DNA of 64,000 nucleotides from Isoptericola sp044389085 (GTDB lineage Bacteria > Actinomycetota > Actinomycetes > Actinomycetales > Cellulomonadaceae), in contig NZ_JBIRXP010000004.1 in the NCBI RefSeq assembly GCF_044389085.1, forward strand, positions 124,001 to 188,000, given 5' to 3'. Positions 9,079-15,387 of the stretch are shown here, one piece after another; the stretch's first letter is position 1; the number at the start of each line of letters is the position of its first letter. A program made the position numbers and the translations under genes. Under the pieces are notes generated by a model. That model worked only from the letters and a program-made list of their open reading frames with translations. It had not been told where the DNA came from and ran no database searches.

Positions 9079-10015
9079 TGTCGCCTCCGTTGAGCCGTCG
9101 GTTCGCGAGGGTCAGGAGCAGCAGGAAGACGAACAGGATGATCGACTGGGCGCACGCGTAGCCGACGCGGAACTCCCGGAACGCCGACTTGTAGATCTCG
9201 TACGTCATCATCGTGGTCGTGTTCGCCGGCCCGCCGTCCGTGAGGATGTAGATGAGGTCGAACGCCTGGAACGCGGAGATGACCGAGGTGACGAAGACGA
9301 AGAACGTGGCGGGCTTGAGCAGCGGCAGCGTGATGCTGAAGAACTGCCGCGTCTTCGACGCGCCATCCACCGACGCCGCCTCGTAGACGTCCTTCGGCAG
9401 CGACTGCAGCGCCGCCAGGTAGATGAGCATCTTCAGGCCGATGCCCTGCCAGACGCCGACGGCGATCACCGACGGCATGGCCCACGTGGTCGACGACAGC
9501 CAGTTCTGCGCGGGGATCCCGAAGAACCCCAGGACCGCGTTGAGCAGGCCGCTGCGGGGGTCGTAGATCCACAGCCACACCAGCGCGACGGCGATGGTCG
9601 CCGTCACCTGCGGGATGAACACGGCGGTGCGGAACAGCGCCCGGGCGCGCAGCTGCGTGTCGAGCATCAGCGCGATGAGCAGCGCGAGCCCCATCGCCAC
9701 CGGCACGGTGAAGAACGCGTAGACCAGCGTGTTGAGCATGCCCCGGCGGAAGACCGGGTCGGTCAGCGCGTCCACGTAGTTCTGGATGCCGTTGAAGCGC
9801 GGCTGCGTGAGGACGTCGTAGTTGGTGAACGACAGCACGAAGGCCGCGACCACCGGGATGCCGATCCAGATCAGCGCGTGCAGGAATGCCGGCGCCACCA
9901 TGAGCATGCCGGCGCGGCGGCGGGCCGCCCCGGCCCGCCGGCGCCGGGGCGCGGGCGTGCGGGGCGGGACGGCGGGTGGTGCGCTCACGTCGCGCGGCGC
10001 GGAGACGACGGCCAT
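9065..10015 (-). CDS. CUT1 carbohydrate ABC transporter permease (MalF-like)
   Basis: A 316-residue permease with a proline/arginine-rich N-terminal tail (about residues 10-36), six membrane segments and the EAA motif EAASVDGASKTRQFFSITLP. It is the partner of the MalG-like permease just downstream. The ATG is preceded by GAGGGGG at five bases. It follows the binding-protein gene with a 60-base gap. Confidence 0.92.
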   Translation of the reverse strand: MAVVSAPRDVSAPPAVPPRTPAPRRRRAGAARRRAGMLMVAPAFLHALIWIGIPVVAAFVLSFTNYDVLTQPRFNGIQNYVDALTDPVFRRGMLNTLVYAFFTVPVAMGLALLIALMLDTQLRARALFRTAVFIPQVTATIAVALVWLWIYDPRSGLLNAVLGFFGIPAQNWLSSTTWAMPSVIAVGVWQGIGLKMLIYLAALQSLPKDVYEAASVDGASKTRQFFSITLPLLKPATFFVFVTSVISAFQAFDLIYILTDGGPANTTTMMTYEIYKSAFREFRVGYACAQSIILFVFLLLLTLANRRLNGGDSGRH

Positions 10016-10075
10016 GACGACCCCCTCTTCATCGATCGGTGTGTCTGGTCATGCCAGGTCATGGGACGAACCAGG

Positions 10076-11359
10076 TCACAGCCGGGAGATCGCGTCGTTC
10101 GCGATGTCGGCGAGCTGGTCGATGGCCGCCTGGGCGGACTGCTGCCCGACGATCGCCGTCTCGAGGGTCGGCTTGATCTTCTCCCGGATCTCCATCCAGG
10201 CCGGGGTGCCGCCCTCGGACCGCGCCTTGCCGAGGTTCTCCAGGGCGAAGGCGACCATCGGGTTGCCCTTGACGTAGTCGCTGTCCTTGAGGTCCGAGAT
10301 CGCGGGGACCGAGCCGCGCTGCTCGCTCGCGACCAGCACGGCGTCGGGCGAGCCCATGTACTCGACGAAGGCGCGTGCCGCGGCGGGGTGCTTCGAGGTG
10401 GCCGACTGCGAGACCATCGTGCCGCCCTGCAGCATCGCGGGGTTCGTGTTCCCGAGCACGAACGTGCCGATCTTGTCGACCAGCTCCGGCGACTGCTGCT
10501 GCAGCTGCACGTACAGCGAGTTGTTCGTCATCATGATCGCCGAGGTGCCCTGCTGGAGGCTGGTGGGCTGGCCCGCCTCCGTCTTGAGGGCGAAGTCGGC
10601 CGAGCCGTCCGCCATCATGTCGAGGAAGAGCTGCAGCGACGCGACGCCCTCAGGGCTGTCGAACAGCACCTCGCGCCCGTCCGCGGAGAAGAGCTCGCCG
10701 GAGTTGCCGAAGAGGAACGTCTCCCAGCACTGGCGCAGGTCGATGGAGAACGGGTCGAACCCGACGCGCGTGACCTTGGTGCCGTCCTTGACGGTGAGCT
10801 GCTTCGAGATCTCGCGGAGCTCGTCCCAGTTCTTCGGGGTGTCCGTGATCCCGGCCTCCTCGAAGAAGTCCTTGCGGTAGGCCACGATGCGCGTGTCCAG
10901 CACCATCGGCAGGGCGTAGAGCGTGCCGTCGAACCGCGACGGCTCGAGCACCCGCTCCTCGTACGTGTAGCGCGTGGCGAGCGACTCGGGCAGCGGGGCG
11001 ATCGCGTTCTTGAAGGCGAACGGCGGGATCCAGCCGACGCCGAGCGTGACGACGTCGGCCATGAGGCCGCTGGCCAGACCCGTGGTGATCTTCTCGTTGA
11101 GCGACCCGTAGTCCGTGTAGTCCACGGTGACGTTGACGTCCGGGTACTTCTCGTTGAACTTCTTGATGAGGTTGCCCTCGAGGGTCTCCTTGCCCGTGGC
11201 GCCCTCGAAGAGCGCGCAGAGGAAGGTGATGTCCCCCTCCACCGGGCCGTCGGGGTCGGCGGCGGACGAGCCGCTGGGGCTCGTCGTGGCGCAGCCCGCC
11301 AGGGTGGCCGCGGTCCCGAGGCCCATGGCCGTGAGGAAGCTGCGACGGCTGAGTTCCAT
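10076..11359 (-). CDS. Extracellular sugar-binding lipoprotein (ABC transporter family 1)
   Basis: A 427-residue solute-binding protein. The N-terminus combines a twin-arginine motif (SRRSFLT) with a lipobox (LAGC), so it is probably a lipoprotein exported folded. The mature part shows the family 1 pattern (KKFNEKYPDVNVTVDYTDYGSLNEKI, GWIPPFAF, FVEYMGSPDA). It is the first gene of the minus-strand cluster and would capture oligosaccharides for the two permeases. The start MELSRRSF was chosen because an upstream in-frame Met would precede the twin-arginine motif by 35 unnecessary residues and overlap the promoter. Confidence 0.93.
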   Translation of the reverse strand: MELSRRSFLTAMGLGTAATLAGCATTSPSGSSAADPDGPVEGDITFLCALFEGATGKETLEGNLIKKFNEKYPDVNVTVDYTDYGSLNEKITTGLASGLMADVVTLGVGWIPPFAFKNAIAPLPESLATRYTYEERVLEPSRFDGTLYALPMVLDTRIVAYRKDFFEEAGITDTPKNWDELREISKQLTVKDGTKVTRVGFDPFSIDLRQCWETFLFGNSGELFSADGREVLFDSPEGVASLQLFLDMMADGSADFALKTEAGQPTSLQQGTSAIMMTNNSLYVQLQQQSPELVDKIGTFVLGNTNPAMLQGGTMVSQSATSKHPAAARAFVEYMGSPDAVLVASEQRGSVPAISDLKDSDYVKGNPMVAFALENLGKARSEGGTPAWMEIREKIKPTLETAIVGQQSAQAAIDQLADIANDAISRL

Positions 11360-11400
11360 GACAAGCCCTTTCGATCGGCGTTGATCTCGCGAAGGCGTGG

Positions 11401-11418
11401 GGAGTCGACTGCGACTCC
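11401..11418. promoter_or_regulatory. Dyad in the leader of the sugar-binding protein gene, candidate operator
   Basis: GGAGTCGACTGCGACTCC has perfect seven-base arms around ACTG. It lies just downstream of the predicted transcription start of the binding-protein gene, where a LacI-family repressor could block transcription. It may instead be a short leader hairpin. Confidence 0.4.
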
Positions 11419-11435
11419 GGTGTAACGATGCACCG

Positions 11436-11464
11436 ACCTTAGGGGCGGAGAACTTCAACGTCAA
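11436..11464 (-). promoter_or_regulatory. Housekeeping-type promoter of the sugar-utilisation cluster
   Basis: Read on the minus strand, TTGACG (11464-11459), 17 bases, then TAAGGT (11441-11436) match the main sigma factor consensus with ideal spacing. This would start a leader of about 70 bases before the sugar-binding lipoprotein gene. Confidence 0.65.
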
Positions 11465-11507
11465 GCACGGACTTTTCGCGCTCTCGATGGCCTATGATCG
11501 GCCCAGA

Positions 11508-11525
11508 CAGTCCATCGATGCACTG
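11508..11525. promoter_or_regulatory. Candidate LacI-family operator
   Basis: CAGTCCATCGATGCACTG is a near-perfect 18-base palindrome centred on ATCGAT (one mismatched pair). It lies between the divergent LacI gene and the sugar cluster, 45 bases before the LacI start and just after a TATGAT hexamer (11493-11498) that could be that gene's -10. A central CG is usual for LacI-family sites. Confidence 0.5.
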
Positions 11526-11569
11526 GACGGGTGGGCTGAATCCGGAACCGGAAGGGGCCGCACGCGCGC

Positions 11570-12622
11570 ATGGCTGGAATCACGATCCTGGACGTCGCCC
11601 GCGCGGCAGGCGTGTCCACGAGCACCGTCTCGAACCTGCTCAACGGCCGGACCGGGCGCATGCTGCCCGAGACCCGCGAGCGGGTCGAGTCCACGATCCG
11701 CGAGCTCGGCTACCGCCCCAACCGCGCCGCGCGACAGCTGCGCACGGGCAAGCCGCAGGTGATCGGGCTCGTCGTGCCGTCGGTGGGCAACCCGTACTGG
11801 GGCGCACTGGCCCGCTACCTCGAGGCCGCCGCGCTCACCGAGGGCTACCACGTGCTGCTGTGCAACTCCGAGCGCGACCCCGACCGCGAGCGCCAGTACG
11901 TGGACGAGCTGGTCTCCGACGGCATCCGCGGCATCGTGCTGTGCTCGTCCCTGCCGTCGCTGGAGCACGTGTCGGGGCTGATCGACGACGGGCTGCGGCT
12001 CGTCGCGTTCGACCGCACGGCGCAGGCCGACGACCCGGCGGGGCTCGTGAACGTCAGCGTGGACAACACCATCGGCGCCGAGCTGATGGGCGAGCACCTG
12101 GTGTCCCTGGGCCACCGGCGCATCGCCTTCGTCTCCGGCGCGATCCGGTCGGTCAACCGCACCGAGCGGTTCGAGGGCTTCCTGCGCGCGCTCGAGCGGG
12201 CCGGCATCGCACGGCCCGACGTCGTCACCTGGCCGGGCAGCAGCGCCGCGGACGGCACCTTCGGCGACGTCGAGGCCGCCGAGCTGGGCCGCGTCGCCGC
12301 CACCGAGCTGCTCGCCGGGCCGAACCCGCCCACCGCCATCTTCGCCGTGAACGACATGACCGCCATCGGCGCCTGCCGGGCCGTGCGCGACGCCGGCATG
12401 GAGGTCGGCCGGGACGTGTCCGTGGCCGGCTTCGACGACATCGTGCTCGCCGAGCTCTACTCCCCGCGCCTCACCACCGTGCGCCAGCCGATGAAAGAGA
12501 TGGCCGCCGCGGCGTTCCGGGCCCTGCACGGCTCCGCCGAGGGGCCGACGTCGCAAGGCTCGTCGCTGCTGTTCCGGCCCGAGCTCGTGGTGCGCGACTC
12601 GACGGCGGCGCCGGTCGCCTGA
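11570..12622 (+). CDS. LacI-family transcriptional regulator
   Basis: A 350-residue LacI-type regulator. The helix-turn-helix is at the extreme N-terminus (ITILDVARAAGVSTSTVSNLLNG), the hinge helix at NRAARQLRTGK, and the periplasmic-binding-protein-like sensor follows (IGLVVPSVGNPYWGAL to the C-terminus). It is transcribed away from the sugar transporter and lyase cluster, so it is probably the local repressor with a sugar or uronate derivative as inducer. Candidate dyads in the shared intergenic region are listed separately. Confidence 0.95.
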   Translation: MAGITILDVARAAGVSTSTVSNLLNGRTGRMLPETRERVESTIRELGYRPNRAARQLRTGKPQVIGLVVPSVGNPYWGALARYLEAAALTEGYHVLLCNSERDPDRERQYVDELVSDGIRGIVLCSSLPSLEHVSGLIDDGLRLVAFDRTAQADDPAGLVNVSVDNTIGAELMGEHLVSLGHRRIAFVSGAIRSVNRTERFEGFLRALERAGIARPDVVTWPGSSAADGTFGDVEAAELGRVAATELLAGPNPPTAIFAVNDMTAIGACRAVRDAGMEVGRDVSVAGFDDIVLAELYSPRLTTVRQPMKEMAAAAFRALHGSAEGPTSQGSSLLFRPELVVRDSTAAPVA

Positions 12623-12634
12623 CGCGCACGCCCC

Positions 12635-13420
12635 TCAGAGCGCGGCGGCGGCCAGCGTCTCGCCGCCGGCGTGCGCGATCTCGACGCGGGCGATGCGGTC
12701 CAGCGGCACCGACGACGCCGCGCCCAGGCCGGTGGAGGCCGCCCCCGACCCGGTCCACGTCGCCGCGACGGTGCGCCCGCCGTCGTCGTCCACCAGGACG
12801 AGCTTGTAGGCCGGCGCGTCCGCGGGGTCGTAGGCCCCGGAGCGCGGCGGGTACGTGCAGCTCCACTCCAGGCTGGTGCCCCACGGCCGGGCGGTCGCGC
12901 TGAGCGAGGCCCGCACGTCGGCCGCGCCCACCGGCTCCAGGTCCACCACCGTGGCCTGCGCGACGGGCGCCGACGGCGAGGGGTCAGGGCCCGGCCCCTC
13001 CCCCGCGCCACCGAGCGCCAGCCCCGCGCCGACCCCGCCCACCAGCAGCGCCGACGCGGCCACCGCGACCAGTGACCGCCGGCGGCGTCGCGCCCGCCGG
13101 GCCGCCCCGGCCAGGGCCGCGAGGGGCACGACGCCCGCCAGGACCCCGCCGTCACCATCCCCGTCGCCACCGGATCCGTCCGCGACGGCGCCCTGCGGGA
13201 CGGTCGCGAGGGCGTGCTCCGCGGGCACGGAGGCGAGCAGCCCGGGCAGGCCGGCCAGCTCCGCGACGGCCGCCCGGCAGGCGTCGCAACCGGCCAGGTG
13301 CCCCTCGTAGTCGCGCCGGTCGGCCGGGCTCAACGCGCCCAGGACGTACGCGGCGTCCCACTCGCGGTACGGGTCGGTCGGCTCGCGGTACGGGTCGGTC
13401 GGCGCGGTCGGCGCGTTCAT
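12635..13420 (-). CDS. Anti-sigma factor, zinc-finger (ZAS) and RskA-like C-terminal domain
   Basis: A 261-residue membrane anti-sigma factor. The cytoplasmic ZAS domain shows the His41-x3-Cys45-x2-Cys48 pattern (GHLAGCDACR). One membrane segment follows an Arg-rich stop (RRARRRRRSLVAVAASALLVGG), and the external domain matches the RskA C-terminal type (VVDLEPVGAADV, PWGTSLEWSCTY). It would hold the co-encoded ECF sigma factor inactive until a signal or proteolysis releases it. The ATG overlaps the sigma stop (ATGA). The first 20 residues contain a duplicated TDPYRE motif from a perfect 21-base tandem repeat. Confidence 0.9.
   Translation of the reverse strand: MNAPTAPTDPYREPTDPYREWDAAYVLGALSPADRRDYEGHLAGCDACRAAVAELAGLPGLLASVPAEHALATVPQGAVADGSGGDGDGDGGVLAGVVPLAALAGAARRARRRRRSLVAVAASALLVGGVGAGLALGGAGEGPGPDPSPSAPVAQATVVDLEPVGAADVRASLSATARPWGTSLEWSCTYPPRSGAYDPADAPAYKLVLVDDDGGRTVAATWTGSGAASTGLGAASSVPLDRIARVEIAHAGGETLAAAAL
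13361..13402. repeat. Perfect 21-base tandem duplication at the anti-sigma N-terminus
   Basis: Positions 13361-13381 and 13382-13402 are identical. The unit is in frame (seven codons) and doubles the PTDPYRE peptide at residues 7-20, before the zinc-finger domain. It looks like a recent slippage event. Confidence 0.9.
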
Positions 13421-13932
13421 GGGGTCACTCCCTTCTCCTGCAGGGCGAGCCGCAGGGCGCGCAGGGCGTAGTGCATGCGGGACTTCACGGTCCCGGCCGG
13501 GACGTCGAGCTCGTCGGCCAGCTCGGCGACCGACCGCCCGCGGTAGTAGGCGCCCACGACGACGGCGCGGTGCTCGGCCGACAGGTCCGCGAGCGCGTCG
13601 GCGACCAGCCAGGCGTCCAGGACGGCCTGGGTGCGGTCGGGTTCGGGCCGCTCGGGCAGGCGCTCGGTGGCGCGCTCGCGGGCGTGCCGCGCGCTGCGGA
13701 GCTGGTCGACGACGAGGTGGCGCGCCACCGTGAACAACCAGGCGCGCACGGACTCCTCCGGACGCTCCAGCACCTCGGGGTGGCGCCACAGGCGCAGCAA
13801 GGACTCCTGCACCACGTCCTGCGCGTCGGTGTCGTCGGGCACCAGCCGCGCGACGAAGCGCTGCAGGTCCGGGGCGTGCGCGGCGTGGATGGCCTCGAGG
13901 AGCCGCTCGTCGGCGCGGGACCGCGGCGTCAC
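13417..13932 (-). CDS. ECF RNA polymerase sigma factor
   Basis: A 171-residue sigma-70 family ECF protein. Region 2 is visible at about 12-80 (DAQDVVQESLLRLWR, VRAWLFTVARHLVVDQLRS) and region 4 at about 112-167 (LSAEHRAVVVGAYYRGRSVAELADELDVPAGTVKSRMHYALRAL, read in sections). The GTG start overlaps the YceI stop (GTGA) and the stop overlaps the anti-sigma start (ATGA), so YceI, sigma and anti-sigma form one operon. It probably recognises the two TGAACC-N16-CGTCGT promoters upstream. By size and partner it resembles mycobacterial SigL/SigK-type systems. Confidence 0.93.
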   Translation of the reverse strand: MTPRSRADERLLEAIHAAHAPDLQRFVARLVPDDTDAQDVVQESLLRLWRHPEVLERPEESVRAWLFTVARHLVVDQLRSARHARERATERLPERPEPDRTQAVLDAWLVADALADLSAEHRAVVVGAYYRGRSVAELADELDVPAGTVKSRMHYALRALRLALQEKGVTP

Positions 13933-14600
13933 GACCGCTCCAGCACCAGCGAGATCTCGACGGCGCCCTCGTGGTCGACGCGGACGAAGCCGAGCGACGG
14001 CGCCGCGACGTCGAAGTCGGCGAACGTCACCGGCACCTCGGCGACGACCTGGACGCCGTCCCCGACGGCCGCGACCTGGGCCGCTGCCACGACGTCGCGC
14101 GTCACGCCGTGCACGGTCAGCTTGCCCGGCAGGTCCACCTCGGTGGCGCCGGCGGCGAGCGGCACCGGCCCGGTGACCGTGAACGCCGCGGTCGGGAACG
14201 TCCCCACCTCCATCACGCTGCCACGGAAGTACGCGTCCCGCGGCGGTTCGTCGGTGTGGATGCTCGCGACGTCGACCGTCACCTCGCCCGACGTCAGCGC
14301 GCCGCCCGCGACGGACACGGTGCCGGTCACCTGGTCGGTCCGCCCGGTGACGGTCACGTCCTCGCCCCGCAGCACCTCGTGCACGCGGTAGCCGGCCTCC
14401 GACCCGGGCGCCACGGTCCAGGTGCCGTCGAGGCCGGCCGGGTCGGCGAGCGGAGCCCCCGACGTGGAGAGCGTCGGGACCTCCGCCGCGGCGCGGTTGG
14501 CGTGGTCGGCGTACAGGCCGGGCCCGACGAGGACGGCGGCGCCGCCGAGCAGGACCAGCCCGGCTCCCGCCCCCACCAGCACCTTCGTCCGTGTCCGCAC
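13929..14600 (-). CDS. YceI-family lipid-binding-like protein, membrane anchored
   Basis: A 223-residue protein with an N-terminal hydrophobic anchor (VLVGAGAGLVLLGGAAVLVG) and an external YceI lipocalin-like domain (GTWTVAPGSEAGYRVHEVL, FTVTGPVPL, LTVHGVTRDV). YceI proteins bind polyprenyl-type lipids; the ligand here is unknown. The GTG start was chosen over an upstream ATG because GGAGGA lies eight bases before it. It is the first gene of the sigma operon, so it is probably both a target and a companion of the sigma factor in an envelope-stress response. Confidence 0.88.
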   Translation of the reverse strand: MRTRTKVLVGAGAGLVLLGGAAVLVGPGLYADHANRAAAEVPTLSTSGAPLADPAGLDGTWTVAPGSEAGYRVHEVLRGEDVTVTGRTDQVTGTVSVAGGALTSGEVTVDVASIHTDEPPRDAYFRGSVMEVGTFPTAAFTVTGPVPLAAGATEVDLPGKLTVHGVTRDVVAAAQVAAVGDGVQVVAEVPVTFADFDVAAPSLGFVRVDHEGAVEISLVLERS

Positions 14601-14650
14601 GACTGCTCCTCCCGCCCCGGGCCGCGCCCGCCCGCGCGGCTCCACCCCGC

Positions 14651-14678
14651 ACGACGAGGCAGGCCCCGGAAAGGTTCA
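14651..14678 (-). promoter_or_regulatory. ECF-type promoter of the YceI/sigma/anti-sigma operon
   Basis: On the minus strand TGAACC (14678-14673), 16 bases, then CGTCGT (14656-14651), about 50 bases before the YceI start codon. The same motif and spacing occur on the opposite strand 22 bases away, supporting autoregulation by the operon's own sigma factor. From memory, TGAACC and CGT resemble the mycobacterial SigL consensus. Confidence 0.7.
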
Positions 14679-14699
14679 GCAGCTCCCGTGCGTGCCCGG

Positions 14700-14727
14700 T
14701 GAACCGCCGGCACCGCGGTCTCGTCGT
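14700..14727 (+). promoter_or_regulatory. ECF-type promoter of the secreted-repeat lipoprotein gene
   Basis: TGAACC (14700-14705), 16 bases, then CGTCGT (14722-14727), about 47 bases before the lipoprotein ATG. It mirrors the promoter of the divergent sigma operon exactly in both hexamers and in spacing. Confidence 0.7.
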
Positions 14728-14774
14728 CCCTCGTAGCAGCACCCGAGCGGAGCGTCCGAGCCGGAGGAGTCATC

Positions 14775-15329
14775 ATGCGCACCACGAGGTCACGACTGGC
14801 CGCCCTCGCCGCGGCGGCGGCGCTCGCCACCACCCTGGCCGCGTGCGGCTCCGGAGGCGGCGGCTACGGGGGCGGGGCGAGCACCCCGACCGACACCACG
14901 ACGGGCAGCGCGACGGGCTCGTCCTCCGGCGACGGGTCGGGGAGCGCCGGCCCGCTGGCCACCGCCGACAGCGACCTGGGCACGATCGTCGTCGACGGCC
15001 AGGGCATGACCGTCTACTATTACACCCCGGACGAGCCGGGCTCCGGCACGAGCGCCTGCACGGGCGAGTGCCTGGCCGCGTGGCCGCCGGTGCACGCCGG
15101 CAGCGGGACGCCGGAGGTGCAGGGCGTGACGGCCGAGGTCGGCACGATCACCGGCAACGACGGGGAGCCCCAGGTGACGCTCGACGGCCGCCCCGTCTAC
15201 CTGTACGCGGGGGACGCGGCGCCGGGCGACGTCGCCGGCCAGGGCCTCCAGGACATCTGGTGGGTGGTGGCGCCCGACGGCTCCGAGATCACCACGATGC
15301 CCGGCTCGGGCGGTGGCGGGGGCTACTGA
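14775..15329 (+). CDS. Secreted-repeat lipoprotein (COG4315/Lipoprotein_15 type)
   Basis: A 184-residue lipoprotein: signal peptide with lipobox LAAC, a Gly/Ser/Thr-rich linker (about 26-62), then two copies of the secreted repeat. The first is TIVVDGQGMTVYYYTPDEPG...CTGECLAAWPPV; the second is PQVTLDGRPVYLYAGDAAPGD...WWVVAPDG. The function of this family is not established. It is divergent from, and shares a promoter type with, the ECF sigma operon, so it is a likely member of that regulon. A strong GGAGGAG precedes the ATG. Confidence 0.88.
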   Translation: MRTTRSRLAALAAAAALATTLAACGSGGGGYGGGASTPTDTTTGSATGSSSGDGSGSAGPLATADSDLGTIVVDGQGMTVYYYTPDEPGSGTSACTGECLAAWPPVHAGSGTPEVQGVTAEVGTITGNDGEPQVTLDGRPVYLYAGDAAPGDVAGQGLQDIWWVVAPDGSEITTMPGSGGGGGY

Positions 15330-15350
15330 CGCGGGCCCTCGCCGCTCGTG

Positions 15351-15387
15351 GTCACGGCGCGGGGTCACGGCGCGGGGTCACGGCGCA
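15351..15387. repeat. 13-base tandem repeat, 2.8 copies, giving stop codons in three frames
   Basis: Units 15351-15363 and 15364-15376 are identical (GTCACGGCGCGGG), and a partial third runs to 15387. Because 13 is not a multiple of three, the TGA on the minus strand (15354, 15367, 15380) falls once in each reading frame. The third copy is the stop of the acyl-CoA dehydrogenase-like gene. Confidence 0.85.

Noticed and set aside
11360..11569. Riboswitch or attenuator in the transporter leader
   Set aside because: Only a single short dyad is seen, with no conserved aptamer-like pattern or U-tract.
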